This document shows, piece by piece, positions 1 to 8,148 of a stretch of 16,018 nucleotides of DNA. The position numbers and the translations under genes are program-made. The notes beneath the pieces were generated by a model that saw only the letters and a program-made list of their open reading frames with translations, had not been told where the DNA came from and searched no databases. Source of the stretch: an uncultured Methylotenera sp. (GTDB lineage Bacteria > Pseudomonadota > Gammaproteobacteria > Burkholderiales > Methylophilaceae); assembly GCA_937957775.1 (NCBI GenBank), contig CALFXV010000215.1:1-16018 (forward strand), given 5' to 3'. Numbering within the stretch: position 1 is the first letter of the stretch; the number at the start of each line of letters is the position of its first letter.

Positions 1-385
1 TGAGTTCAAAGAGTACCGCGCCTCCGACGTGGTGAAGGTCGACATCTTGCTCAACGGCGAGAAGGTCGATGCCCTGTCCATCATCGTGCACCGCACCCAA
101 GCCCAATACCGTGGCCGTGCCGTCGTGGCCAAAATGCGCGAAATCATCAGCCGTCAAATGTTTGATGTGGCGATTCAGGCGGCCATTGGTAGCAACATTG
201 TGGCTCGCGAGAATGTCAAAGCGTTGCGTAAGAACGTTTTGGCCAAATGTTACGGTGGAGATATTTCTCGTAAGCGTAAGTTGCTGGAGAAACAAAAAGA
301 AGGCAAGAAACGCATGAAGCAAGTGGGTAACGTGGAAATCCCGCAAGAGGCGTTTTTGGCCATATTACGCGTAGAGGATAAATAA
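1..385 (+). CDS. lepA: Elongation factor 4 (LepA), C-terminal part, 5' end outside window
   Basis: This is the last ~127 codons of LepA (EF4), the ribosome-bound GTPase that acts on stalled or mistranslocated ribosomes in the cytoplasm. The reading frame is open from base 2 and begins EFKEYRASD, so the gene started upstream of the window. The visible part is the LepA-specific C-terminal domain, with the conserved stretches [51 protein letters not shown] and the terminal [12 protein letters not shown]. The GTPase and EF-G-like domains are missing only because of the window edge. The TAA stop overlaps the ATG of lepB by one base (TAATG), so the two are probably translationally coupled. A lepA-lepB pair is common in proteobacteria. 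Family identity is essentially certain. Confidence 0.97.
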   Translation, partial: EFKEYRASDVVKVDILLNGEKVDALSIIVHRTQAQYRGRAVVAKMREIISRQMFDVAIQAAIGSNIVARENVKALRKNVLAKCYGGDISRKRKLLEKQKEGKKRMKQVGNVEIPQEAFLAILRVEDK

Positions 386-1164
386 TGTATTTCGCTTTAT
401 TCATGGTGGCCATATTGGCGGTGACCGGCTTCATTTGGTTGCTAGACAGCTTAGTCTTGCGCAAAAAACGCGCGGCCGATGCGGCAGAGCCGGTGCTAGT
501 GGAATACGCTAAAAGCTTTTTCCCGGTTATCTTGCTGGTGTTTTTTGTGCGCTCCTTTATCGTTGAACCTTTCAAGATTCCGTCTGGTTCCATGATGCCT
601 ACCTTGCTGGCTGGCGATTACATCTTGGTGAATAAATTTACCTACGGTTTGCGCGTGCCCATTTTAAACAACCGTTTCTTGGACGTGAATGAGCCTAAGC
701 GTGGTGATGTGTTTGTGTTTCATTACCCACCGTCACCATCGGTCGATTACATTAAGCGCGTGGTGGGCTTGCCCGGCGATAAAATCCGCTACATGGACAA
801 ACGCTTGACCATTAACGGCCAATTGTTGGACGTGCAAGACGTGGGCGATTACACCTACGTTAAACCCGGTTTAAACATGCTGACCGCTAAGCAATACCGT
901 GAGCAACTGGGCGACGTGCAACACGACATTTTGATCAATCCCTGGGTAGGCAATTACGATGCCGATGCCTTGGGTGCTAAGTTGGCCAACGACGAGGAAA
1001 TCGTCGTGCCAGCTGGGCATTATTTAGCCATGGGCGATAACCGCGACGACAGTTCCGACAGCCGTGTTTGGGGCTTTGTGCCTGAGCAAAACTTGGTAGG
1101 CAAGGCCTTTTTTATCTGGATGAATTTTGACCAGACTTCTAGAATAGGCAATGCCATTCATTAG
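385..1164 (+). CDS. lepB: Signal peptidase I
   Basis: A 259-residue type I signal peptidase, the inner-membrane Ser/Lys protease that removes signal peptides from exported proteins. Two membrane segments are visible (about residues 1-20 and 45-62), followed by a periplasmic catalytic domain. The nucleophile is Ser69 in PSGSMMPTLLAGD. The general base is Lys124 in DYIKRVVGLPGDK. The conserved GDNRDDSSDSRVWGFVP box starts near residue 217. The length is lower than that of E. coli LepB (324 aa) and typical of betaproteobacterial forms. The start is the ATG overlapping the lepA stop; the hydrophobic first segment begins immediately after it. It lies between lepA and a DUF4845 gene, in the order usual for betaproteobacteria. 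Confidence 0.97.
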   Translation: MYFALFMVAILAVTGFIWLLDSLVLRKKRAADAAEPVLVEYAKSFFPVILLVFFVRSFIVEPFKIPSGSMMPTLLAGDYILVNKFTYGLRVPILNNRFLDVNEPKRGDVFVFHYPPSPSVDYIKRVVGLPGDKIRYMDKRLTINGQLLDVQDVGDYTYVKPGLNMLTAKQYREQLGDVQHDILINPWVGNYDADALGAKLANDEEIVVPAGHYLAMGDNRDDSSDSRVWGFVPEQNLVGKAFFIWMNFDQTSRIGNAIH

Positions 1165-1196
1165 CGTTGGCTTAGTGAAACCCAATCGGAGGCCTT

Positions 1197-1589
1197 ATGC
1201 ACCACCCTGTAAAAACTGCTTATCAAACGCGTAAACAACAAGCTGGCATGACCTTGTTAGGCATGTTGTTGGTGTGTGCCTCATTGGTGATGGTGGCCTA
1301 CGTGGCCATGAAAGTGGTGCCAGCATACCAGCAGTTTTACACGGTTAAAATGGTCATGGCCGGCCTAAATAAAGAGCCGCTAGCCAGCATGAGTCAAAAA
1401 GAAATTAAAGACGCGTTTGAGCGCCGTGCCGATGTGGCTTACGTGACCGCGGTTAAAAGCAGCGATTTGATTATAGACAAAGACAGCGCCGGGGTGACCG
1501 TGGCCACGGCCAAATACCAAGTAGTGGAACCTTTGTTTGGCAACCTGAGTATTTTGCTGGATTTCTCCACGCAAGAGGCCGGCCTATAA
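1197..1589 (+). CDS. DUF4845 family small membrane protein
   Basis: A 130-residue protein of unknown function that fits the DUF4845 family, found between lepB and rnc in many beta- and gammaproteobacteria. A short basic N-terminus is followed by GMTLLGMLL at residues 17-25 and a single hydrophobic helix to about residue 44, then a small extracytoplasmic domain. The Gly-Met-Thr-Leu context resembles a type IV prepilin cleavage site, but the usual Glu at position 5 of a mature pilin is absent, so cleavage by PilD is only a possibility. A GGAGG Shine-Dalgarno (1188-1192) sits just before the ATG. Neighbours are the signal peptidase gene and rnc, which would suit an envelope role. I cannot assign a biochemical function. 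Confidence 0.85.
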   Translation: MHHPVKTAYQTRKQQAGMTLLGMLLVCASLVMVAYVAMKVVPAYQQFYTVKMVMAGLNKEPLASMSQKEIKDAFERRADVAYVTAVKSSDLIIDKDSAGVTVATAKYQVVEPLFGNLSILLDFSTQEAGL

Positions 1590-1616
1590 ATGGCCATGGC
1601 TAGGAATACATAAGCG

Positions 1617-2312
1617 ATGTCTGTGCAAGATTTAGCTAAACGCCTACCCTATAAATTCGTTAACCACGGTTTGTTGACACAAGCCTTAACGCACCGCAGT
1701 TTTAGCGCGCAGAATAACGAGCGCTTGGAGTACCTAGGCGACGGCGCCCTTAATTTCATTATTGCCAATCAGTTGTATCAGCGTTTTCCTGGCTTAGACG
1801 AAGGTGATTTAAGTCGTTTGCGTGCGCAGTTGGTGAAGGAAGCCAGTATCAGCGAATTGGCTTTGGCGCTGAATGTCGGTGATGCGCTTAAATTGGGCGA
1901 AGGCGAATTGAAAAGTGCCGGTTGGCGCAGGCCATCGATTTTGGCTGATGCACTGGAAGCCATCATAGGCGCGGTGTATTTAGACGGTGGCTTTGCCGCC
2001 GCTGAAGGCTTGGTGCTGCATTTGTACAACGATAAACTCAGCACCATAGACCCGAAAGTCATAGACAAAGATGCCAAATCCTTGCTGCAAGAGCGTTTGC
2101 AAGGACGCAAAGTGGCAGTACCGGAATACGCAGTGGTGCACACCGGTGGTGAAGCCCATGCCCAGGTCTTCATCGTTGAATGCTTTATACAAAAACTCGA
2201 CATACGCACCGTGGGCGAGGGCACCAGTCGTCGCATTGCTGAGCAACAAGCCGCACAATTGGCCTTGTTGGCTTTAGATAAACTGGGCTTTGGTAAAAGC
2301 TACAGCGCCTGA
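1617..2312 (+). CDS. rnc: Ribonuclease III
   Basis: A 231-residue RNase III, the double-stranded-RNA endonuclease that processes rRNA precursors and mRNAs in the cytoplasm. The catalytic domain carries the signature NERLEYLGDGALNF (residues 34-47), with Glu38 and Asp42 aligning to E. coli Glu41 and Asp45. Asp111 and Glu114 in ILADALEAIIGAVYLD align to the other metal ligands. A C-terminal double-stranded RNA-binding domain spans roughly residues 152-222, including GEAHAQVF and GTSRRIAEQQAAQLAL. The usual Ser of LGDSxL is Gly here, outside the metal ligands. AGGAAT at 1602-1607 is a plausible ribosome binding site for the chosen ATG. The length matches the family. The rnc-era-recO order is the classical proteobacterial operon. 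Confidence 0.98.
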   Translation: MSVQDLAKRLPYKFVNHGLLTQALTHRSFSAQNNERLEYLGDGALNFIIANQLYQRFPGLDEGDLSRLRAQLVKEASISELALALNVGDALKLGEGELKSAGWRRPSILADALEAIIGAVYLDGGFAAAEGLVLHLYNDKLSTIDPKVIDKDAKSLLQERLQGRKVAVPEYAVVHTGGEAHAQVFIVECFIQKLDIRTVGEGTSRRIAEQQAAQLALLALDKLGFGKSYSA

Positions 2313-2355
2313 TTACTGGCCTAATTTCTCGCCTATTTAAATTGGATAGCCTTAC

Positions 2356-3267
2356 ATGACAGACAACAATACGAATTTAACCGACTTGGCCGCTTTTAAA
2401 TGCGGCACGGTGGCCATAGTGGGCCGGCCCAACGTCGGTAAATCGACCTTGCTTAATCACATATTGGGCATGAAGTTGGCGATCACCTCACGTAAGGCGC
2501 AAACCACCCGTCATCGCCTATTAGGCATACACACCACCGACGACACGCAATTCTTATTTGTCGACACGCCGGGTTTCCAGCAAAAGCATTTAAATGCCCT
2601 GAACAAAGGCCTGAATAAAACCGTGACGCAGGTGTTAACCGAAGTCGACGTGGTGCTGTTTGTCATTGAGCCCATGAAGTTGGGCGAAGCCGATCGCAAG
2701 GTCTTGCAATTGTTGTCTGAAAAAACACCGACCATATTGGTGGTGAACAAAGCGGATTTAATGGGTGATAAAGGCAATTTATTGCCCTTAATTCAAGACT
2801 TTGATTTGGAATTTCCTTTCTCCGACATCGTGCCGGTCAGCGCTAAGAAAAGCCTGCATCTGGATGAGTTGCTGCAAACCATACGTAAATACCTGCCTAC
2901 CCAAGAAGCGATTTATTCCGAAGACGAACTGACCGACAAGAACGAACGCTTTTTGGCCGCCGAATTGGTGCGTGAAAAAATATTCCGTTTATTAGGCGAT
3001 GAGATACCTTATTCCGTGGCGGTGGAAATCGAGAAGTTTGAAGTGGTGGGCAATTTGCGCCGTATTTTTTGCGCCATCATCGTCGATAAAGACAGCCAAA
3101 AACCCATGCTGATTGGCAAAAATGGCGAGAAGATGAAGCAAATCTCTACCGAAGCCAGGCAAGACATGGAAAAACTGTTTGGTGGCAAAGTCTACTTGGA
3201 AACGTGGGTGAAAGTGAAAGGCGGTTGGGCGGACGACGAGCGCGCGCTCAAAAGCTTGGGTTACTAA
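2356..3267 (+). CDS. era: GTPase Era, 16S rRNA maturation factor
   Basis: A 303-residue Era GTPase, which binds the 3' end of 16S rRNA and helps 30S subunit assembly. The G motifs are all present: P-loop GRPNVGKS (23-30), the effector region with QTTRHRLLGI (49-58), DTPG (70-73), NKAD (131-134) and VSAK (161-164). The C-terminal KH RNA-binding domain occupies about residues 205-300, with the GxxG loop GKNG at 254-257 and the usual GGWADDERALKSLGY end. Length is the family norm. The ATG at 2356 lacks a strong Shine-Dalgarno, but the residues following it fit Era N-termini. It follows rnc and precedes recO. Confidence 0.98.
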   Translation: MTDNNTNLTDLAAFKCGTVAIVGRPNVGKSTLLNHILGMKLAITSRKAQTTRHRLLGIHTTDDTQFLFVDTPGFQQKHLNALNKGLNKTVTQVLTEVDVVLFVIEPMKLGEADRKVLQLLSEKTPTILVVNKADLMGDKGNLLPLIQDFDLEFPFSDIVPVSAKKSLHLDELLQTIRKYLPTQEAIYSEDELTDKNERFLAAELVREKIFRLLGDEIPYSVAVEIEKFEVVGNLRRIFCAIIVDKDSQKPMLIGKNGEKMKQISTEARQDMEKLFGGKVYLETWVKVKGGWADDERALKSLGY

Positions 3268-3296
3268 GCCATACTTCTCCGTCATCTAGAGCCAAC

Positions 3297-4025
3297 ATGC
3301 AGCCTAGTTTTCGATTCGATAATCAAGCAGTGTTCGTGCTGCACACCTATCCCTTTAAAGAAACCAGCCTAGTGGTGGAGTTGTTTAGCCACGATCACGG
3401 CCGTGTCGCCACCACTGCCAAAGGCGCGCGGCGCCCGCGTTCTGCTATGCGTGGCATGCTGCAATCCTTTCAACCCTTGATTGCCACATGGTCGGGCAAA
3501 GCCGAATTAAAAACCCTGCACAGCTTGGATTGGGCAGGTGGCTTGCTGTTATTAAAAGGCGAGGCCTTGATGTGCGGCTTTTATTTAAACGAGCTCTTGC
3601 TGCGCTTGTTGCCGCGCGAGGATGCGCACGAGGCCTTGTTTGTTTATTACAGTGCCACGCTAAAAACCTTGGCCACTGAAGTGGATTTGGCCGCGACCTT
3701 GCGCCGCTTTGAATTGAAACTCTTGCAAGAGTTGGGTTATGCCATCCCTCTGCAAGTCGACAGCAGTGGTACCCCGGTATTGGCTGAGCAAAGCTATCTA
3801 TACCAGGCGGAGCTTGGCGCCCAGCGCACGACTGGCCTGGGCAATATGGGTCAACATGGCGTACAATTGAGCGGTAAAACCATGCTGGACATGGCTGGTG
3901 ACGATTACAGTCAGGCGCAAACCCAGCAACAAAGTAAGCAATTGATGCGTTATTTATTGGCGCATTACCTAGGCGATCAGCCTTTGCACACACGCCAACT
4001 TTTGCTAGACATGCAGGGTCTATGA
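3297..4025 (+). CDS. recO: DNA repair protein RecO
   Basis: A 242-residue RecO, the mediator that with RecR loads RecA onto SSB-coated single-stranded DNA in the RecFOR pathway. The N-terminal OB-fold is visible as AVFVLHTYPFKETSLVVELFSHDHGRV and the following KGARRPRS (about residues 11-49). The helical C-terminal domain includes CGFYLNELLLRLLPRED and LRRFELKLLQELGY. I see no Cys4 zinc cluster, as is usual for Gram-negative RecO. The frame is open back to a possible start at 3204 inside era, but those extra 31 residues are low-complexity and unlike RecO. The ATG at 3297 gives the usual length and a conserved N-terminus. Third gene of the rnc-era-recO group. Confidence 0.95.
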   Translation: MQPSFRFDNQAVFVLHTYPFKETSLVVELFSHDHGRVATTAKGARRPRSAMRGMLQSFQPLIATWSGKAELKTLHSLDWAGGLLLLKGEALMCGFYLNELLLRLLPREDAHEALFVYYSATLKTLATEVDLAATLRRFELKLLQELGYAIPLQVDSSGTPVLAEQSYLYQAELGAQRTTGLGNMGQHGVQLSGKTMLDMAGDDYSQAQTQQQSKQLMRYLLAHYLGDQPLHTRQLLLDMQGL

Positions 4026-4067
4026 TGGCCCTATGCTGGTCTAGCCATATTATTTAGGACGACGAAC

Positions 4068-4802
4068 ATGATTAAATTAGGTGTGAATATCGATCACGTT
4101 GCCACCATACGCCAGGCACGCGGCACCAAATACCCTAGCGTGGTGCAGGCCGCTTTGCGCGCTGAGCAGTCTGGTGCCGACAGCATCACCCTGCATTTAC
4201 GCGAAGACCGCCGCCACATGCAAGATGCCGATGTGCATGCCTTGCGTGGCTTGCTGCAAACGCGCATGAATTTAGAGTGTGCGGTTACCGATGAAATGCT
4301 AGACATTGCCGTCACGGTAGCCCCGCAAGACGTCTGCTTGGTGCCGGAACGCCGTGAAGAACGCACCACCGAGGGTGGCTTGGACGTGCTGGGGCAGTTT
4401 GCCAAGGTGCAACACGCCGTGCAAAAACTGATGGCTGCCGGCATACGCGTGTCCTTGTTCATTGCGCCGGATGCAGCGCAAATTGAGGCGGCTAAAAAAA
4501 CCGGCGCTGCCGTGATTGAATTGCATACCGGCACCTTTGCCGATGCCGAAACACCGGCCGTGCAAGCACACGAGTTACAACGCATCAAAGCCGCCGTGCA
4601 GTTGGGCTTGAAGTTAGGCTTGGTGGTGAACGCCGGCCACGGTTTGCATTACCACAACGTGCATCACATTGTCTCCATTCCTGGAATAGACGAGCTCAAT
4701 ATCGGTCATGCCATCGTGGCACACGCCTTGTTTGTCGGTTGGGACAATGCCGTTCGTGAAATGAAAGCGCTGATGAAAGAATCGGCGCCAGCTAGAACAT
4801 GA
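4068..4802 (+). CDS. pdxJ: Pyridoxine 5'-phosphate synthase
   Basis: A 244-residue PdxJ, the TIM-barrel enzyme that condenses 1-deoxy-D-xylulose 5-phosphate with 3-amino-2-oxopropyl phosphate in the DXP-dependent vitamin B6 pathway. Strong family motifs are [17 protein letters not shown] (4-20), [10 protein letters not shown] (41-50), TRMNLE (65-70), [17 protein letters not shown] (91-107) and [12 protein letters not shown] (187-198). His43, Glu70 and His191 align with the E. coli catalytic residues His45, Glu72 and His193. A good AGGAC Shine-Dalgarno (4056-4060) precedes the ATG by seven bases. The gene ends in an ATGA overlap with acpS, the conserved pdxJ-acpS coupling of proteobacteria. 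Confidence 0.98.
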   Translation: MIKLGVNIDHVATIRQARGTKYPSVVQAALRAEQSGADSITLHLREDRRHMQDADVHALRGLLQTRMNLECAVTDEMLDIAVTVAPQDVCLVPERREERTTEGGLDVLGQFAKVQHAVQKLMAAGIRVSLFIAPDAAQIEAAKKTGAAVIELHTGTFADAETPAVQAHELQRIKAAVQLGLKLGLVVNAGHGLHYHNVHHIVSIPGIDELNIGHAIVAHALFVGWDNAVREMKALMKESAPART

Positions 4803-5176
4803 TATTTGGCATAGGCACCGACATCGTTGAAGTGGAGCGCATTGCTGCTTCCATTAGCCAATTCGGTGACGAATTTGCCAAGCGCATCTTGGCGACCAGC
4901 GAGATGGAGCGTTACTTGGCTTCAAACATTCAAGCGAGATTTTTGGCCAAACGCTTTGCTGCCAAAGAAGCGTTTTCCAAGGCGCTGGGTACGGGTTTGC
5001 GCGGCCCAGCCAGTTTTCAAAATATCGCCGTGGCCCACGATGAATTGGGTAAGCCTTTGTTGGTGTTAGCGCCTGAATTGCAGGCCTTTATGCAAAGCAA
5101 GCAAATACGGCATACCCACTTAACCATCAGCGACGAGCGTAACCTGGCTGCGGCCTTTGTTGTTCTGGAAACATGA
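4799..5176 (+). CDS. acpS: Holo-[acyl-carrier-protein] synthase
   Basis: A 125-residue AcpS-type phosphopantetheinyl transferase. It transfers 4'-phosphopantetheine from CoA to the serine of apo-ACP, activating fatty acid synthesis. The start [14 protein letters not shown] carries the metal ligand Asp8. [19 protein letters not shown] carries Glu57, the second ligand. The C-terminal [12 protein letters not shown] matches the family end. Length is normal for AcpS. The ATG overlaps the pdxJ stop (ATGA, 4799-4802), and its own stop overlaps the tcdA start in the same way (5173-5176), so three consecutive genes are translationally coupled. Confidence 0.97.
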   Translation: MIFGIGTDIVEVERIAASISQFGDEFAKRILATSEMERYLASNIQARFLAKRFAAKEAFSKALGTGLRGPASFQNIAVAHDELGKPLLVLAPELQAFMQSKQIRHTHLTISDERNLAAAFVVLET

Positions 5177-5991
5177 CGCCCAGTCAGCCTGACACTCAAA
5201 ACGAAGACATGGCGCGGCGCTTTGGCGGCGTGGCGCGACTGTATGGTGAAGCCGGTTTAGCGCAGTTGCAAGCGGCGCACGTTTGCGTGATAGGCTTAGG
5301 CGGCGTGGGCTCTTGGGCGGCGGAAGCGCTGGCGCGCAATGCTATCGGCCGCCTCACCTTGATCGATTTAGACAACCTGGCGCTATCCAATGTGAATCGC
5401 CAATTGCCTGCCTTGGACGGCAGTTTTGGTAAAGCCAAAATCAGCGCCATGGCCGAGCGCATGCGCTTGATTAATCCGCAGTTGCGCATCAGCGAAATAG
5501 AAGATTTTATTACCCCAGATAATTTAAGCCAATTACTGCCCAGCGATTTGGACGGCGTGTTGGATTGCATCGATGACGCCAAAGCCAAGGCAGCCTTGGC
5601 CGCTTATTGCCTAAGTCAAGGTATACCCTTGGTGGTAACCGGAGCCGCCGGTGGGCGTTTGGATGCCACGCGCATTAAAACAGCCGATTTAAGCGTGGTC
5701 AGCCACGATAAATTGTTGGCTAAAGTGCGCAACCTATTAAGGCGCGACTACGGTTTTACCAAAGCCAGCACCGGTCAAGCCAAGCCAAAAAAAATGTCGG
5801 TGTTGTGCGTCTATTCCGATGAGAGCGTGATTGAGCCGGATGCGGTTTGCGCTGTTGTTGAACCTCGCACTGAAGGTCGTGCCGGCGTGACTGGTTTAAA
5901 CTGCGCCGGTTACGGTTCCAGTGTTTGCGTCACCGCGCCATTTGGCTTTATTGCAGCCGGTCTAATCATCAAAGCCTTGCTCGCTCCTTAG
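5173..5991 (+). CDS. tcdA: tRNA threonylcarbamoyladenosine dehydratase (TcdA/CsdL)
   Basis: A 272-residue E1-like enzyme of the ThiF/MoeB/HesA superfamily. TcdA uses ATP to convert t6A37 in tRNA to the cyclic form ct6A. The nucleotide-binding glycine loop is VIGLGGVGSWAAEALAR (39-55), followed by LIDLDNLALSNVNRQ (63-77) with the adenylation Arg/Gln pair, LDCIDDAKAKAALAAYC (130-146) and TGAAGGRLD (156-164). The C-terminal VTGLNCAGYGSSVCVTAPFGF segment is typical of TcdA rather than ThiF or MoeB, and no Cys4 zinc site is seen. The ATGA overlap with acpS favours the start at 5173; Met13 (MARRFGGV) is a possible alternative. It ends just before the Pho-like promoter of ppk and is probably the last gene of the upstream transcription unit. 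Confidence 0.93.
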   Translation: MTPSQPDTQNEDMARRFGGVARLYGEAGLAQLQAAHVCVIGLGGVGSWAAEALARNAIGRLTLIDLDNLALSNVNRQLPALDGSFGKAKISAMAERMRLINPQLRISEIEDFITPDNLSQLLPSDLDGVLDCIDDAKAKAALAAYCLSQGIPLVVTGAAGGRLDATRIKTADLSVVSHDKLLAKVRNLLRRDYGFTKASTGQAKPKKMSVLCVYSDESVIEPDAVCAVVEPRTEGRAGVTGLNCAGYGSSVCVTAPFGFIAAGLIIKALLAP

Positions 5992-5998
5992 TTAATTT

Positions 5999-6038
5999 TT
6001 GTCATTAAACGGTCATCAATTTGTCACAATTGATGCCT
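5999..6038 (+). promoter_or_regulatory. Tandem Pho-box-like array upstream of ppk1
   Basis: Between the tcdA stop and ppk1 there are three direct 7-base half-sites, TTGTCAT (5999-6005), CGGTCAT (6010-6016) and TTGTCAC (6021-6027), with AT-rich 4-base spacers TAAA and CAAT. A weak fourth unit GATGCCT falls at 6032-6038 after AATT. The exact 11-base period and the GTCA core match the PhoB binding-site architecture (7-bp repeats, 4-bp AT spacers), so this reads as two adjacent 18-bp Pho boxes. The second ends 11 bases before a -10-like TATATT. The inference is phosphate-starvation activation of ppk by PhoB. No phoB gene is in the window. Confidence 0.8.
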
Positions 6039-6049
6039 ACCATCGGTGC

Positions 6050-6055
6050 TATATT
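6050..6055 (+). promoter_or_regulatory. Likely -10 element of the ppk1 promoter
   Basis: TATATT lies 11 bases downstream of the last Pho-like unit, the placement seen at PhoB-activated sigma-70 promoters where the Pho box replaces a -35 element. Predicted transcription would start near 6062, only about 9 bases before the ATG at 6071, so the leader would be very short. The AAAGA at 6056-6060 is the only Shine-Dalgarno-like run and would lie at or upstream of that start. Confidence 0.55.
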
Positions 6056-6070
6056 AAAGACGAAAATCTT

Positions 6071-8137
6071 ATGAGCCCCGCATACCCTCCCTTGAAGCTA
6101 TTAAACCGAGATGCCAGCATATTGGCATTCAATCAACGCGTGCTAAGTCTCGCGCAAAATGTGGATTACCCCCTATTAGAACGCTTGCGCTTCTTGTGCA
6201 TAGTGTCGTCAAACTTAGATGAATTCTTTGAGGTGAGGGTGGCACCGCACGTTGATGCCATGCGTGCTAACGAGCAGCACGGTGATATTACTGTGCACAG
6301 TTTTCAAACCATCTCCAATGCAGCACATGCATTAGTCGAACAGCAGTACCAAATTTTTAATAACGAACTTATGCCCGCTCTGGCTGATCAGGGCGTGCAT
6401 TTGGTCTCGCATTGCGATCGCACCGCCGAACAACGACGCTGGGTCTCCCGTTATTTCGAATCCTCAGTCAGGCCGCTATTGGTGCCGGTGGCCTTAGACC
6501 CATCGCACCCGTTCCCCTTGGTGGCGAATAAGGCTTTGAATTTTATTGTGTTGTTAGGCGGCGACGATGCCTTTGGTCGCAGCAATAACATTGCCATAGT
6601 TAAAGTGCCCAGGGTCTTGCCGCGCTTAATTAAATTACCTAAAACCCTGAGTGATAAACAACAAAAATTCGTTTCATTATCCAGCGTGATACGCGCCCAT
6701 TTGCCAAGTTTGTTTACGGGCAGAGACGTGCTGAATTTCTCACAATTTAGGGTGACCCGCCATTCCGATTTGGCCGTCGACGAGGACGATGTTAAAAACC
6801 TCCGCACTGCGCTGCGTAAAGGCCTGGCCCACCGTAATTTTGGTGAGGCCGTGAGGTTGGAGGTGTCGCACGGTTGCGACGAAAAGCTGGCTAAATTGTT
6901 ATTGCAACAATTCGATTTGCCTAAAGAATCCATGTACCGCGTCAATGGCCTGGTTAATCTAGCTAGGCTGATGCAATTAGCCGATTTGGCCGAAGGCAAT
7001 CATCTAAAATTCAAACCATTCGAACCGGCGCTAAGCCATCAATTGCAGGGCAATCAGTCGTTCTTTACGCGTCTTAAGCAAGGCGACGTGCTCATCCATC
7101 AGCCTTATGAAAGTTTTGAGTCGGTGATTGATTTCTTGCGTGAAGCCGTCAACGATCCGAATGTATTGTCCATACAGCAAACCATTTACCGCACCGGCTC
7201 CGACCCGCGCATGCTCAAGCTTTTGCAAGAGGCGGTACGGCGTGGCAAAGAAGTCATGGCCGTGGTCGAGCTTAAAGCGCGATTTGACGAAGAAGCCAAC
7301 ATTAACTGGGCAGAAGATCTGGAGTCAGTAGGAGCGCAAGTGGTTTACGGCGTGGTCGGCTTAAAAACCCATGCCAAAATGCTCTTGGTGATGCGCCGTG
7401 AAGGCGAGGGGCTGAAATACTACGGCCACGTGTCCACTGGCAACTACAACCCCAGAACCGCTCGTTTGTATACCGACGTCAGTATGTTGACGGCAGACCC
7501 GCTGATCACACGCGATATGGAACATTTGTTTAGGCACATTGCCAGCCAAATTAAATTGCCACGCTTAAAAAAATTATTGGTGGCGCCGTTTAATTTGCAT
7601 AGGCAAATGCTGGCCAAAATTAAAAGTGCCGAAACCGCGGCCAAGGCCGGCAAGCCCACCCGCATTATATTGAAAATGAATGCCTTGACCGACGAGGCCT
7701 TGGTTTTGGCCTTGGTAAAAGCCGGTCGGGCTGGCGTGGAAGTGGATTTGATTCTGCGCGGTGCCTGCATCCTGCCCGTTGATGCAGCTGGCTTGAATGG
7801 ACGCATCCGGGTTCGCTCCATCATAGGTCGATTGCTAGAGCATTCCAGGGTGTTTTATTTCAATATTGATGGCGTGGAAAACATGTGGTTAGCCAGTGCC
7901 GATTGGATGAACCGCAACATGATGCGCCGCATAGAAATCGCTTGGCCAATTGATAACGCGGCAAACCGTGCGCGCATCTTGCGCGAGTGTTGCCAAATGA
8001 GTTTGGATGACAATCAAGATGCCTGGGTACTGACGGCGGATGGCAGCTACCTGTTAGCCGGCGCTAAGACGAAAGGCGTCACGGCAGCGCCAGCCTTCAG
8101 TGTGCAACAACACCTTATCCAGCAATACACAGGCTAA
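6071..8137 (+). CDS. ppk1: Polyphosphate kinase 1
   Basis: A 688-residue PPK1, which reversibly polymerises the gamma-phosphate of ATP into inorganic polyphosphate. The N-terminal domain opens with LLNRDASILAFNQRVL and RLRFLCIVSSNLDEFFEVRV. Two phospholipase-D-like C-terminal domains hold the active site: His434 in GLKTHAKM (the autophosphorylated His, E. coli His435), His453 in GHVSTGNYNPRTARLYTD, and His591 in LLEHSRVFYF. The total length equals that of the E. coli enzyme. The frame extends upstream to a TTG at 5999, but that would place the start inside the Pho array, and the extra 24 residues do not resemble PPK; ATG 6071 is preferred. sixA follows after 11 bases. Confidence 0.97.
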   Translation: MSPAYPPLKLLNRDASILAFNQRVLSLAQNVDYPLLERLRFLCIVSSNLDEFFEVRVAPHVDAMRANEQHGDITVHSFQTISNAAHALVEQQYQIFNNELMPALADQGVHLVSHCDRTAEQRRWVSRYFESSVRPLLVPVALDPSHPFPLVANKALNFIVLLGGDDAFGRSNNIAIVKVPRVLPRLIKLPKTLSDKQQKFVSLSSVIRAHLPSLFTGRDVLNFSQFRVTRHSDLAVDEDDVKNLRTALRKGLAHRNFGEAVRLEVSHGCDEKLAKLLLQQFDLPKESMYRVNGLVNLARLMQLADLAEGNHLKFKPFEPALSHQLQGNQSFFTRLKQGDVLIHQPYESFESVIDFLREAVNDPNVLSIQQTIYRTGSDPRMLKLLQEAVRRGKEVMAVVELKARFDEEANINWAEDLESVGAQVVYGVVGLKTHAKMLLVMRREGEGLKYYGHVSTGNYNPRTARLYTDVSMLTADPLITRDMEHLFRHIASQIKLPRLKKLLVAPFNLHRQMLAKIKSAETAAKAGKPTRIILKMNALTDEALVLALVKAGRAGVEVDLILRGACILPVDAAGLNGRIRVRSIIGRLLEHSRVFYFNIDGVENMWLASADWMNRNMMRRIEIAWPIDNAANRARILRECCQMSLDDNQDAWVLTADGSYLLAGAKTKGVTAAPAFSVQQHLIQQYTG

Positions 8138-8148
8138 TAGCTGACAGC

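Noticed and set aside
3204..3296. Upstream start for recO overlapping era by 64 bases
   Set aside because: The added 31 residues are a frame-shifted reading of the conserved era C-terminus and do not resemble RecO.
3445..3993. Minus-strand 182-codon reading frame opposite recO
   Set aside because: Antisense shadow of a well-recognised RecO gene, with no recognisable motif or ribosome site.
5999..6070. TTG start for ppk1 giving 24 extra residues
   Set aside because: It lies inside the Pho-like array and upstream of the -10, the extra residues are unlike PPK1, and ATG 6071 gives the normal 688 residues.
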